Source: Talpa occidentalis
Lineage: Eukaryota; Chordata; Mammalia; Eulipotyphla; Talpidae
DNA length: 64,000 bases
Assembly (NCBI RefSeq): GCF_014898055.3
Contig: NW_026555331.1
Span: 99,284,684-99,348,683, forward strand
Reading direction: 5' to 3'
Made by a program: the position numbers and the translations under genes
Shown here: positions 1-12,439 of the stretch, piece after piece
Numbering within the stretch: the stretch's first letter is position 1
How the letters are laid out: every line of letters begins with the position of its first letter
Notes under the pieces: model-generated
Told to the model about the DNA's origin: nothing
The model's database searches: none
The model's input: the letters and a program-made list of their open reading frames with translations, nothing else

Positions 1-99
1 ATCACACAAGACTTGAGAGAAAGATGACTACCAAGCTAACAGCTGCACTTGTCTAGAATGTAAGTCTCAGGGGATGGGATCCAGTCATACTTATCATTT

Positions 100-170
100 A
101 TTGCTTTTTCTATTACATAACACAATGCCTTGCCCATAAAGACTATGCAACAATTATTGAATGAATGAAA
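100..170 (+). repeat. L2-like LINE 3' tail (ancient)
   Basis: The segment reads like the end of an ancient L2 element: a degenerate 'amount is small, commonly seen' stretch (ACAATGCCTTGCCCATA) followed by an AT-rich run ending TTGAATGAATGAA, the usual L2 terminus. It is short and diverged, so a MIR tail cannot be excluded. Confidence 0.4.
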
Positions 171-452
171 ATAAAGGATAAACTCAAATCTGTGGTAGAA
201 GAAAAGATTGTCAGATTTGACCCAAAATATGCATGAGTAAGGCTAAGAACTCCAAAGGATGCTAGTGTAAGATAGTCTTACTGTTCTAGTTTTTCTATGG
301 GTAAAACAAAATAGCAAAATCTAGATAAGTATATTTATGCTGCAACGTGACCTACCTAATACATAGCATCTTTTCCATTGGGTATTATTGTAGAGCCTGC
401 TTAGTATTCCTTTTCATGGCAAGCAATAAATTATAGCTCCATCTATATTTTA

Positions 453-771
453 TTTATTTATTTATTTATTTTTCTATAGAGGCATGTTTTATTTATTTAT
501 TTGTTTGTTTGTTTGTTTTGTTTGTACATGCACTGGGTACAGTCAGAAGCGCGGGAGGGTGAGAGAATTCACCAGAGCCAGAGCGGGGAGCAGAGCAGGC
601 AGAAGGACCGAAGTACACTGCTGAGGAGAGCAGCAGGTGGCAGGAGAGGTCTGCGCACCATGTGGGACCCTCCTCCAGTGGCCGGGGAGCAGCTGGGGAT
701 CGAACCGGTGCCGCAGAGGCCGCTGGCAGCTTCGCAGCCCAGCGCTCAACCGCTGCGCCACCGGGGAGGCC
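453..771 (-). mobile_element. tRNA-derived SINE, young subfamily (Rhin-1-like)
   Basis: This is a full-length SINE on the minus strand. On the plus strand it runs from a long (TTTA)n/(TTTG)n tail to the reversed head GCCACCGGGGAGGCC. A 16-bp direct repeat, CTCCATCTATATTTTA, flanks it at 437-452 and 772-787, the target duplication of L1-driven insertion. The reversed B box (GGATCGAACC, about 697-706) is a perfect match to the pol III internal promoter. Its body matches the copies at 37.8 and 60.2 kb closely. The long tail carries an extra interrupted section of TTTG repeats. Open frames across it are not genes. Confidence 0.9.
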
Positions 772-787
772 CTCCATCTATATTTTA

Positions 788-1867
788 AAATGAATTTCTT
801 ATAAAATATTCCAAGAACCTGTCTACAAGGTACCAACCATACAGTGAATCTTGGATATGTCACTTGACTAATCAGTAGAAAGAGAAGATATTCTAGAAAA
901 CTGAGTGATCCAATGTTTACTTAATACTTAAATAATACTTTCTTATAAGACTTTCAAAATTCTCTACTGAATCAATAAGCATACATTGTCCAATTGAAAA
1001 TACATGTTTCTTATTATAGTACACTAATTGGATAGAGTAGCTTATATACCACAGAATTTACCTTTATAACACTCCTAACTTATCAGTGAGTTGTATTTCA
1101 GGGTAGTGGAGATACCCCACATCCAATACAGGCCACTGCTGCTGGGAATCAGTCTGTCTTCACAGGACTCCATTTTAGATTGTGATGGAAATTTTGTACC
1201 TTTAGTGTGAACTGCTGCTTTGCATGTCCCCACTTCCTCTCTTCCATATTGCAGATCACTACCATCTTTACCATTCAGGAATTTTCTCCATTTTCTGGGT
1301 ACTTTCTGTGATATCCTGGAATGCCTCTATCTTCCCTGGTTTGGCAGTGGAATTCTGCTTGTCTACCAAACTTGCCTTCACCAAGTGCTGGATGAAACCT
1401 CTGTAATGGCAGCTGGCATCAACAAGCAGACAAGTTCTTTCTTTCTACTTGCCTTCTAAATCATGATTATAGAAAGGAGCAGCCACAGTACAGAGTAAGA
1501 GAAAACCAACATTGCTCAGCTTCCTTTGGAGGGCTCCATGGGCCTAGGCATAAACAGGAGGAAGAAGGTTTCTTCTATTTAAGTTATAAAAGTAGAATAA
1601 TGTGTTGCACCAGAGAAGATGACATCAAAAACCTTCTGGTGGTAGAGATAACTGAGTTATTTACTTACATTTGACTCCCAAATTGGCCCAGTGTTTTACA
1701 GTCACTCTTTGATTGATGGTTTTCAAATCTTTTGAAAGAGAGCGGGGGTAGGAGGTTCTTCTGAAAATTATAGAAGTGTTTAATTTCATGTCTCAGTGAT
1801 TCAGAAATACTAGTCGTGTCTTCCCTAAAATGCAAGTTCCCTGAAGGAAGGAATCATATCCTGAATA
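788..1867. other. Unassigned noncoding sequence
   Basis: This AT-rich stretch has no recognised gene or clear repeat boundary. Around 1130-1490 it contains a 79-codon frame with no family resemblance that I recognise. The end (about 1830-1867), with GTTCCCTGAAGGAAGGAATCAT, looks like the start of an L2 3' region that the following LTR interrupts. Confidence 0.4.
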
Positions 1868-2405
1868 CAGTAGGCAGAATTCTAAAGTGACCCAGGGATG
1901 TCTACTCCTGAATCATGCCTGTGTAACTCTAATCCCCATCCTTAGAGTGTGGGTGGGACCGATGACTTTTTTCCAGCAACAGGGCATGGCAAAGATGATG
2001 GGATAGAGAAGGAAGATTCTTCTGGCCTTGAACAAGCAAAGGGCCATCATGTGAACTACTTATGGAGAGGGCCATTGGCAGAAAATAATGGGCTGCCTTT
2101 AGCTGCTGAGAGTGCTTCCCAGCTGACAGCTGACAAAAATTCAGGGATATAGTCCTACAATCACAGGAGATGTATCCTTCCAGCCACTAGAGGAATCTTA
2201 GAAACTGATCTTTCCCTAGCAAAACCTCCAGATGAGAACACAGTTTAACTGCCACCTTGTTTACAATCTAGTATGACACTGAGTAGAGAACCTAAACCAG
2301 CTGTGACCACATTCCTGTCCCACAAGAACCATGAGATGAAAAATGTGTGTGGTGTTATGTCATGAATTTGTGGTAATTCATATTACAGCAATAGAAAACC
2401 AATAT
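1868..2405 (+). mobile_element. MaLR-type LTR (MLT1-like), ancient
   Basis: The order of motifs matches ancient eutherian MaLR LTRs: a start like GTAGGCAGAATTCTAAAGTG, 'AATCCCCATCC', a middle with 'CCTCCAGATGAGAACACAG', and a close reading 'CAGCAATAGAAAACCAATA'. It sits inside an older L2-like sequence, since L2-like text lies on both sides (about 1830-1867 and 2406-2490). No internal retroviral region is present, so it is a solo or fragmentary LTR. A 67-codon frame inside it is chance. Confidence 0.65.
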
Positions 2406-3170
2406 ATTGTACATGTCCTACCCCCTCTCCAGTCTTTTGTAGGATGCTGAGTATACCATAAATGTTCAGTAATTAATATATCTTGATTGATCCATCAATC
2501 ATCTTCAGACTTTATCCTTCAAGGCTATAGATTTAGGGTCATTAAGAGCTCACTAATCTTTTCTATATTTGGGGACAAATCATATCTTATCTTAACCTGA
2601 GATAATAAAGAAAGTTGCCAAGAAACAAAATACTGTTCAATACTCACTGCTCTGGAAAAAAAACATCAAGAGATACACAGAGATGCAGCTGATACACAGA
2701 GATGCAGCTGTAGTGGTAGAGCCTGACTACTGTAGGTGTTTCGACTTGGAGGAACTTTGGGAGTGTTCTGATCATGTTGTGTGGAGACTTGACTAGTTTC
2801 CATTGAATTGAAGAATGTGTTGGGGTGTAGGGATAGTTTTTCTTTCCACCCCATCTAGGATTTTGGGGCCCTTTGGGGCTGATTAGATGGGTTAAGGTCC
2901 ATGAAGAATAAGCAAGGTCTCAGAAAATGACAAATGTCACTTGTGCTGGGAGTTCACTTTAACCTGTCTGTATATGTTGGGATCACTAAGTGGCAAGGCT
3001 GGCTACATAATGTGTGGGGAAGAGAAGGAAATGAAAACACTGACCCTGCTTTCAAAAAAGCAGGGGGAAAGTAAAGGTGAAGATACTAATACATAATTTC
3101 CATTCTTCCATGATCTCTTTCTAGACCCCTCATGGTGCTTTTCATTTGAAAATATTTATTTACATATATA
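2406..3170. other. Unassigned noncoding sequence with a short tandem repeat
   Basis: The first 85 bases look like an L2 tail (CATAAATGTTCAGTAATTAA). A perfect 19-bp tandem duplication sits at 2672-2709. The remainder shows no gene or repeat that I can identify. Confidence 0.4.
2672..2709. repeat. 19-bp perfect tandem duplication
   Basis: The unit GATACACAGAGATGCAGCT occurs twice back to back (2672-2690 and 2691-2709) with no mismatch. This suggests a recent replication slippage or microduplication. Confidence 0.9.
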
Positions 3171-3174
3171 TATA

Positions 3175-3605
3175 TTACATTATTGTTCAGTGTACATAAA
3201 TCTTTTTTAGCATTTTCATATTTTTAGAATAAATACCTAATAGAAATATTGCTGGATCATAAGGAATTTCCATTTTTATTTTCTTAAGAAAGTCATACCA
3301 TTTTCCCTAGAGGCTGCACCAACTTGCATTCCCACCAACAGTGAATGATTAATTAATGATGAATTTCACCACAGCCTCACCAACATTTGTTGTTTTCATT
3401 CTTTTTGATATGGATCATTCTCACAGGGGCAAGGTTATATCTCGTTGTGGTTTTGATTTGCATTTCCCTTATCATAGGTGATGTTGAACAATATTTTTTA
3501 TGTCTATAGGCCATATGAATGTCTTCTTTAGAAAAGTGTCTATTTAGGTCTTTTGCCCATTATTTCTTTGGGTTTCTGGTTTTTTTGCTGGTAGTTTTTT
3601 GATAT
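3175..3605 (-). mobile_element. Old LINE-1 fragment, minus strand
   Basis: The plus strand carries the reversed ORF2 3' region of an old L1. Signs are 'GCTGGATCATAAGG', 'TTGCATTCCCACCAACAGTG', 'CAACATTTGTTGTTTTCATT' and 'GGTTTTGATTTGCATTTCCC', in the same order as in the younger copies at 12.9-13.1 kb and 22.5-22.7 kb. Many substitutions and indels break the frame. It ends near 3600 in a T-rich stretch. Confidence 0.8.
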
Positions 3606-6100
3606 TTAATGTCAAGCTCCCTCAGGTTCAAAAATACTACTAGAAGGGTAAGGCTATATAGACACCTGGACTCTTGCCCAGTCTCATTGCACATTCATGC
3701 ACACATGCTACCAGCCTGCTAACAGGGCCCCCTCCCACCAGCATCCAAATCTACAGGCCCTGCTCAGTAAGAGATGGGAAAGTCAATTTCTCATTCTAAA
3801 GGGCTTGCTGCTTCAATTTGTCGTAGACAGAACCACCTTGGGGGTTGCAACCTTCATATCAGGATAAACTTGGTACCTGGATAGGACATGGGTGAGGCTT
3901 ACCAGGTGAAAGCACCTGCCAAAGCACCTGGAGGCTCCAGAGCACACACACCCACACCCATGCCCTGGTCCCCACTGTACGTGGAGGGGCAGTAGACAAG
4001 AAAGTAGAGGTTTGGAAAGCCCAACACACCAAGAAATGAAGGAATAGGTCTTAAGAACCCTTTCAGGGTAGGTGGGAAGCCTCAGAAAGTGGGACCATGC
4101 TTGAATCAAGGCTCCAAGTCCCCCAAAACAAGTTCTATTGTCCCATCAGGCTTCACTTACAAAACACAAAATCAAGGATAAAAGGAATTGACGACAGCAA
4201 TAGCAGAGCATTATGTCCTAAGTGTAGGACCATCCTAAGCACAGGGCCCTGGGAGACTGCACTGGTCCTGAGCCTTGAAGCTCCTGACCTGAGGAGAACA
4301 CTAGGTAGAGAGACCTGTGTGGGGGGAGAGGCTATTTCTGTACTGATTCTGCTCCTTTCTGTAAGGATCCTCCAATGCCAATACCCTCATTTCCCTTCAA
4401 CATACTCCTTTTGTCCCATAGAGTTTCACATGCCTTTAGGAGTGGGCATGGAGTTGGGGAGATCTTACCTCTAACAAATATCTTAAGTCTTCTTTTTGGA
4501 CCATCAAATGATTTTTATCTACACTGCTGTGGTTTAGGATCCCTTTCCTGAAGAAATGGATTCTTTTTACCTAAAATGGGAAAAGTCTGAAAATAGAGGA
4601 AATACTTGTAATGAAAAGCATACATTATTTAAAATATTAAAGTTATTTTTTTGACTTTTAGGATTCCTAGTACTTTACCATGAAAATCAAGGAGTGAGTG
4701 TGTGTGTGTGTATGCGTGTGGCATGCATGTGCAGTTATGCACATGAATAGTTTTGCTGAACAGGTCAAGGAAGCCATGATAAACACACATTTAAACGCAG
4801 ACTTTATTATCACACATGTATCCTTTATTAAGTTACTGCTCTTGGGAAAGTCCTTGAGTGAATCCAGTAAGCCACGTTCTGCTCTCCCTGATTGACCATA
4901 ATCGTGTGTTTCCTTAAAAAAGACCTAATCTTAATAGGACTGAATCCAGGATATCTACCTGTTACTTCACCTCAAGCAGAAGCGTTTGATATATAATCAA
5001 GGAACATGATTTGATTTTCAAAGGCCATTAGGGAAGACAGTCCACAGAGTAATCCTGTTAATATTTCTTCTATTGAGATATCTGTTTCCTATATTTGGAA
5101 TATCCAGAAAGAATGGAATCTAAATATTTAAATGTCTCATAGAAAAATATCTGACAACTGGAAAATGTCTTAAAAGCCTATAAAGTCTGGCGCTGGATAA
5201 TCAGAATCAGCTAACAGAATTCATTTTTATTAAAGCATTTCAAATGATCAAGCCACTGATGCGTTTTAACACTATAATGGCATAATACCCTTGCCTCAAA
5301 TCTTCAGAGAGGCAAAATGATCACAGATTAAGCAAGTTCAACTGCACACAATGTTTTCATAAGCACAGGAGTATTACTCCATAAGAAATACTTCTGGTAT
5401 GAATGATGAGATTTTGAGAAAGTACCATTTTGGTATAAAATGATCTAGTTCCTGTGGTTATAAATTACTTCAGGCCCAGTTCTCTTTCCCTTCTTCCCCC
5501 AGGTTCCCTTTCTCTCTGATGACAAAGGGAGTTCTGAGCATGGAAGAAATGAACCAAGTGATGAGGTGAACGAGAATCTGACCCTACATAGGTTTTTCTT
5601 CTTCTCCCCCCACCCCATTTTGTTATGTGTAATAACTGAGAATGTGGCAGGAAGTAATCAACAGAGAGGGCACAGACACTTGAAGCAAAGAGAAAACAAC
5701 ATTTGCAGCCAGGAAGTAATCTTAACTTTCAGTTTTCATTTCAGCCCTAACTCTCATTCTCATAAGGATGAGAAAAGAAGTGAATAGTCATGTTTCACTC
5801 TCTCCAGGAGCACTGAGTTGTCCAAGGGTCCAATGCATGGTCCTGCCTTTATGGGATGCTGGGGCAATGTAATCATCATTATCCAGAGGAGGCATCTGAC
5901 TTCTGTGCACTCTCCAGAAGGCCTGTATAATAGAGCAATCTCACGCAGAATTGGGTGGCTAGAAGACTCATTTGCATGGGAAATGTCATAACGACTGTCT
6001 ATGCTGCACTGTTCTAACAGATACTAGTGAATTCAGATAACTGCAAGTTACAGGAACTTTTTTAGGCTCTGGAGGAATGACTCAACAAATTGCATCTAAA
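3606..6100. other. Unassigned noncoding sequence
   Basis: No gene, tRNA or clear repeat is seen. A short (GT)n tract lies at 4696-4712. Reading frames of 98 and 125 codons at 3813-4109 (minus) and 4097-4474 (plus) show no domain, no signal peptide and no splice context that I can support, so I treat them as chance. The 4990-5450 segment is plain unique AT-rich DNA. Confidence 0.4.
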
Positions 6101-6104
6101 GGCA

Positions 6105-6380
6105 ATATAGCAGAGGTTAAGCATGGCGGTTCCAAAATCCACCACAACCTGGCAGGATTCAAATCCTGCCTCTCCCTTGGGCAAGTTGTATGATGTTGAG
6201 CAAGTCAGTTGAGGGATATTGAGCAAGTCACTTAAACTAAAGTCAATTCACTCATGTGTAAAATAAGGCTGTTGAGAATACCTTCCTCATGAGGTGTTGT
6301 AAAGTATAACATTAAAAGTTTGTGTAAAGACTTCATTCAGTACTTGGCACCTGGTAAGGATTCTATACATGGTCGCTCAA
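6105..6380 (+). repeat. MIR SINE, plus strand
   Basis: The text follows the ancient MIR consensus order: GCAGAGGTTAAGCATGG, a tRNA-like B-box region 'GGATTCAAATCCTGCCTCT', 'CTTGGGCAAGTTGTATGA', 'AAAATAAGGCTGTTGAGAAT', 'ACCTTCCTCATGAGGTGTTGT', then 'AGTACTTGGCACCTGGTAAGG'. A duplicated 'TTGAGCAAGTCA' around 6196-6230 shows a small internal tandem duplication. Confidence 0.8.
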
Positions 6381-8145
6381 TACCATGTCTCCTAATGATT
6401 TTTTAGATAATTCACCATGTGTCATCCACATACTTTTTTTTGTAAGCCCATAAACTCTGTGAGACAGGGTTTTGGTGTTTTAAATTTTTTCTTGTAAATT
6501 GCCCTATATATTTCTGGTGGTTTGTAAACAATAAAAATACATGTGTGATCACTTCAGCCATGCAGACATCTTAAAGTTTTCATAACATCAAACTCATTAC
6601 AAATGAATTGGGGTGTCGATGTTATCTAAATGCTCTCTAGCTGATCCTTCCAGCTGCTGTCATGGCTCTCCTAATTTTTCCTCTTTCATTTTTCCCACAT
6701 TATTCCACCTCTAAGAGCAGGACTCAGCAGCTGGAGTCACCACAGGACCTGATTGATGGCTGCAGGACCCAGATGGCAGAAGCCTGAAAATGTTTCTGGC
6801 AAATACCTCTATGAGCTGGAGTGTGTGTGTGCGTGTGTGTGTATGCGTGCGTGTGTGTACGTATACTATACTCTTCCCTTTTATTGGCACTTGAGCTAAA
6901 TGCCCAGCAGCTGTTTCTTGGCTGGGTTCCATTCAAACTACAGTTGGCGCCTGTGAAAATGGCTTTGGCTCCAGTATCTTATGTGTGACTGTCTATCATG
7001 AAGAATTTTCCCACTGCTGATGATTTCTATTTTTATGAATACTTGAAAATACATATCTCACATAAGAGTTCTGACCTCCTTTTATCTTTCCAGTGGAAAT
7101 TCTTTCATAAAGAAGTGTCATCTCTTTTATACAATTATGCTTTGTGAGAAGCTATTTATAGTACTGTGAAATTAGGGTACGTAGTACTCCTTTTGACTTT
7201 CAGAAAAATTGTTAAGCATCAAATTGCATGTCAAGGGAAAAATGATCTCATGAAAAAATTAACAGGCCTCACTATTTCCCACTGCCCCCACTCCCAAATA
7301 CATAGAGGATGGGTAGTCATTACCCTCCAATAAGATGAAACTAGCATCAGAAATAAAACCATGCTTATCTCGTTTGAGGCAATAGATATGCTGCTGAAAG
7401 GGGAACATTTTCAACATGCTGGAAGAACTAGTGAGTTTGCTTTCCAAGTGGAAACCTGGGAGGTGAATTCTTTCTGAAAGAAATGATAATTGCAGAAATG
7501 ACTATCCAGAACCTGATAGACAGGGTTTATTAATTGAGATTTTTCTCATACTGCTTTCACTTAAAACTTGGGTCACCTATAAAAAAGACTGGATATATTC
7601 CATGACTTCAAAATCTCTCATCTTAACCATGAGCACTCTGTAGACATTTTCTCTCTTTACTGTTATTTACTTGATTTTCTGAAACGTAAAATTTTGTCGA
7701 CCTGGAAATTGAAAATATACTAAACCAAAGTAAGAACTAATGTTTCTCTATGTGTTTATCCATGTAACAAAAGAATTTCCCATACTATACTATATGTAAA
7801 AAGGGAGAAAGACAAGCTCAATGCATGATAGTCCTTAACAAGTAGGGAAGTTTCTTTTTAAAATATAGGTATTACAGGCTTGCTCATATTTCTTCATTAG
7901 TTTGTAGAAACTTATGTAATGGGAAAACAAAAGATAGCAGAACTTCTGATGTTAATTTCAAGAAATTTTGTGCAAGATGTAAAAGAAGTCTCTCTAGAGA
8001 TCTGAAAGGTTCCAAGTCCAAGGATGGTCGCGAGTGAGGTCTGGGATGATTCATTCTATGGAAGAGCACCTGTGAAATTGTTTAGCATTAATCTTAGAAT
8101 CTGAAAACTAAATCTCTTGATGAATCCCAATTCAAATATGTGAAT
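6381..8145. other. Unassigned noncoding sequence with a GT tract
   Basis: A (GT)n-rich tract interrupted by GC lies at 6821-6858. Otherwise no gene or repeat with clear boundaries was recognised. Frames of 60-73 codons in this stretch are partly translations of the GT tract. Confidence 0.4.
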
Positions 8146-8149
8146 ATTT

Positions 8150-8610
8150 ATAGTGGCTTTCTTTGGAGTCTCCAAAAACTGGTAACAACCCAGATGTCTT
8201 TTGATGCATAAATGTCCTTCAATATGTGATTCAACCATACGACAGAATGACACACATCAATAGGAAGGAATAAACTATTGCTACTTACAACATGGATGAA
8301 TCACAAATGCATTATGCCAAGCCAAAAAGGCTATATACTGTATGATTCCATTTATAGGCATTCTGAAAATTGCAAAAAACACACAGAAAACAGATCAGTC
8401 GTTGTCAGGGGCTTTGTGAGGAGCTATTTTTGAGGCGAGGAGAGGGGCTAACTACAAATTTGGGGGGGTGGTAGAACAGTTTTATATCTTGATTGTAGTG
8501 GTGGTTATATAATTGTATGCATTTATCAAATCTTTTAGAACTAAACACTTAAAGTGGTGAATTTTACTATATGTAAATTCTATCTTAAAAAATATTAAGG
8601 ACCCGCTCTA
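8150..8610 (+). mobile_element. Old LINE-1 3' end, plus strand
   Basis: This is the 3' part of an ancient L1 in sense orientation: 'AACAACCCAGATGTC', 'ATACGACAGAATGACACACA', 'AACATGGATGAATCACAAAT', 'GTATGATTCCATTTATA', 'GATCAGTCGTTGTCAGGGG', then 'AAAGTGGTGAATTTTACTAT'. The reading frame is broken. It has the structure of old mammalian L1M-type 3' ends and resembles the piece at 32.2-32.7 kb. Confidence 0.8.
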
Positions 8611-9140
<530 letters not shown>

Positions 9141-9224
9141 TCTGATCACTCAGGTTTGGGAAACACTGGTTCCAATCATAGTTTTAGGTATATACACACA
9201 CATGGGTATGAGATATGTAGTAAT

Positions 9225-9247
9225 TTGCACACACACACACACACACA
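9225..9247. repeat. (AC)n microsatellite
   Basis: A short CA/AC dinucleotide run. A second tract, of GT type, lies at 9413-9432. Confidence 0.85.
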
Positions 9248-9432
9248 AATCTTTTTCTGGGCAATATCAAGTTAAAATAAACCCTGAATAGAAAAGGAAG
9301 AGGAAAGATAACATCTAGTCTTCAGAATATATGGAAAGTAGAAGTGTCATCCACTCATTGACAGTGGCCATGGTAGGCTATAGGGACAAACAAACACATA
9401 CATGTGTATGTTTTGTGTGTGTGTGTGTGTTT

Positions 9433-11692
9433 GTGTAAACAATCAAACCATATTTAATTCCTGAGAGCTGTCTTCTTAAACCATTGCATACCTGTTAACA
9501 CAAACATCAATGACCCTGCCTTAAAGTGAGAGGCTGAAACAATTTTCCTGAGACTACTAAGTGTTTCAGGTATCACGGAAGATATAGTCTTCTCGAAGGC
9601 TATATTCCCGACAGAGTAAGCCAAGTACTATTTCATCTGGTTTGGTGCTTCTTGGCGTTTTTCTGCCAAGCCCACAGACATTGAAGTTAGAGAGGTCCAG
9701 GGGCCCAGTTGATCACTCAAGTTTCCGCATATTGATACATCAGGACTCTTCTTCATTTCATGTGTAACTCAGCTTCAGAAATCCAATTGGTGATGATCAT
9801 TGTGATTCCCCTTTCAAGTTATCTGTCTTTGCAATATATCTAGCTATATATACAGGCACAAACTTTTGTGTAAACCTCCCAGGTCAATATAATAAAAACA
9901 AAACACATAGTCTTCTGATGATATTGAAAGTGATTCAATGAGTAGATCAAAATGATTTGTAATTAGCCTGATAATTTGGGGGCACAAGTGCAAAGTGGAT
10001 GCTGTTAAAGTGATTTTTAGTGTACTCAGAAAACAGTTTGCCTTTCCTTTGAAGTAGCCTGAATAGTTTCTCTTCAGTCCTGTTGACACTATTAACTTGC
10101 TTTGCAGTCTCTCCCCACCCCCCTTTTTCACCATCACTGTTGCGAACAGAAGCAAGGAAAGCAAGGCTTGGAGAGCTCTTGTGGAGAGAGCCTTTTGCTC
10201 TGGCTCAAGCAAACAGTAAGGCCAATCAGCCTGAAATCTGAATTTTTCAGACACATAATAGACCCTTGGCTTATCAAAGCCTCTTATCTGATTGGAAAAA
10301 ATCAAAGGTAAACTTCAGCGCTCATGGAATTAAAAGACAAATGAGATGTCATAATTATCAAAGTGGCTAATTTAGAAAATTAAGCTGTTCACATAGGTGA
10401 CATAATTGCTTGTCACAATCATTCTTTTTCTCATTAGCTTCTTCCATTCAGCACCTACAGGCTCCGAGCAGTCTTTGGCCTTGTGCTACATTATGGGTGT
10501 TCTTTTGTGATTCAGTGTTAGAATGTTTCTCTCATCTCCTGTAAGTAATGCAAATTTATTAGCAGGTTTATTAGAAGAATAGTTCTAGAAATTCCAGTCT
10601 TTCACAACTTGCTCTTTATTTTACATTTGTTTGTAACCAAGCATTCTTTTGAAATAATGAGGTAATTGTCAAGAGAGGATTTAATTGATATAGTATATTA
10701 ATATTCCCTGGAAAAGACTAAGGGTTTTCATACATGGTAATGTATTTTTAAAGCCTCTTAGAAGTTAAATAGAAGCTGTCTTTGTCTTCCCAAATTCTAA
10801 CTAGAAGGTAAAGAAATATATTTTCAGACATCAGTTTGTTTTATTTGCCTAATATTTTATAAGTTGTCTATAGATTCAATGTAATGTACATAAATTTCCT
10901 ATAAGAGAGTTATTTATAAGACTGACAGTAATACTGTTTATGTGTCAGCAAGTTCAGAAATCATTAAGGGTAATGTCTGAGAAAGGAAATGAATCTTGTT
11001 TGCTATGTGCTTCTAAAACATGACATTGTAAATGGACAAGGTTAAACATTTTGGATTAAAAATGAGAGTTTGAGATTCACTCAGATCCTACTGTCCTACA
11101 AAGTTGGAGACCATGATTGGCTTGACTTAGAGTAGGAGTTCATTGATGTTATTCATTTGAAGAAATAATTTATCCTGACTGCATACAATGAAGCTATCAC
11201 CCTGTGTTTCTGAAATATTCATGTAACTATGTTTTGATTTTACTAACATTTACTAAGGTCATTGTATTGGAGGAGCTTTCATGCTCATATACTAAAAGCC
11301 ATAAGATCAGAAAAAACAAGAAAAATTCCTCCCAACATATGAGATTTCTGTAATTTTTGTCTTTACTTAGAAGCAAACCTGAAGTGGTAGTATCGCTTAT
11401 GGATCCATAGATAAGAATTTTGTAGAGAATATATCCCAGTAAGAAATAGGTACAAGTTCAGTTACATTAATGCAATCATTGGCAAGAGGAATGACATACT
11501 GGATACTCTAACCAGATGGGATGGACAGTTTGTGTAAGCTTTCTTTGTCTAGAAAGAACCAGTGATATATCAGAACCCTTGAGTTGAGTTTGGATATATT
11601 TTTGAATAAGAAAGTGTGCTAGTATGTGGCAGAGTAGACATTTGGATAGAATTCAGAGACAAAGAGACTGAGAGAAGGGCAAAATGATAGTG
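9433..11692. other. Unassigned, repeat-poor noncoding sequence
   Basis: No repeat with clear boundaries and no gene is seen. The longest frame (153 codons, minus, 9844-10305) has no recognised domain. The stretch 10320-10900 is AT-rich with many TAAT-type motifs and looks like plain unique DNA; it is a weak candidate for conserved noncoding sequence. Confidence 0.35.
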
Positions 11693-11696
11693 GACT

Positions 11697-12285
11697 TGTT
11701 ATAGGACAGGGAGAGGGGCAGCCCAAGCCCCGCAAACCTGCCTATTCTAAATGGGTTCTGCCATCCGCCGCATCAATACAAAACATAGGAGACTTTAATG
11801 GGAAGGAACTTTAATAAAACTAGGAAACAATACAGGTAAGGCAAAGAGTCTAGTTTCTAAATGAAGCATCCAAAGTTACCCATCCCCTCGTGGGTAAAAG
11901 TCCATCCAAATGGGATTGGCCCAGAGCAAGGCCCCAAGGCCTGCCACAAGTCTAAAGCATCTTCCAGTGGGGACCCACAGAAAAGGGTCACAAACAACCG
12001 GACAAGCCCGGAAGTAAAAGAGCAAAATCAACATCAAGATAAAAGCTGCCACTGTCACCTCCCCATGGGTCTCACCCACATCTGTGTCACCCAGTCTACG
12101 ACCAAAAGACAAGCACAGTTTCTTCACTTGTCACTAGGCTCCATGCGCCTCCTCCAGGTCTCCTTCTGGCTCCATCCTGCTTCCTTCTTCAGTCTCTTCT
12201 GCAGCTTCTCCTCTTCCTGCTCAGCAACACCCTCCCTTGGGTGGGGCAGGGAACCTCCCCCTTTCCTGGGGACCACCCTGTTACA
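11697..12285 (-). mobile_element. Solo LTR, gammaretrovirus-like (ERV class I), family A
   Basis: The element starts TGTTATAGG and ends CCCTGTTACA on the plus strand, so it has TG...CA ends. It is flanked by an exact 4-bp duplication, GACT, at 11693-11696 and 12286-12289. A 4-bp duplication is typical of gammaretroviral integrases. Read on the minus strand, its last bases (GGGCTGCCCC...CCTATAACA) resemble the ends of the solo LTRs at 17.3 and 50.8 kb. Two ATTAAA motifs on the minus strand near 11795-11815 could be polyadenylation signals. No gag, pol or env sequence lies beside it, so recombination between two LTRs probably removed the provirus. A 172-codon plus-strand frame inside it looks accidental. 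Confidence 0.75.
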
Positions 12286-12422
12286 GACTGAGGTGAGCCT
12301 GGAACAGAGGATGGCAACATCTCAGAGGTCTCTCAATGGAGAATTTCAAGCCAATGGAACACCTGCTAGTTATACATGAGAACTATAGTTGGCTATTTTC
12401 AACAATTTTACTAGAGTCATGG

Positions 12423-12439
12423 AGGAAACCTAATTCTTT
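12423..12439. repeat. Target-site duplication of the 12.4-13.1 kb L1, left copy
   Basis: The 17-bp sequence AGGAAACCTAATTCTTT is repeated exactly at 13136-13152, on the far side of the L1 insertion. Confidence 0.95.

Noticed and set aside
9844..10305. 153-codon open frame, the second longest outside L1, on the minus strand
   Set aside because: No recognisable domain, AT-rich low-complexity ends and no splice or promoter context. A frame of this length is expected by chance in 64 kb.
11861..12379. 172-codon plus-strand open frame
   Set aside because: It lies almost wholly in the solo LTR, antisense to it, and runs past its edge into flanking DNA. Not a retained gene.
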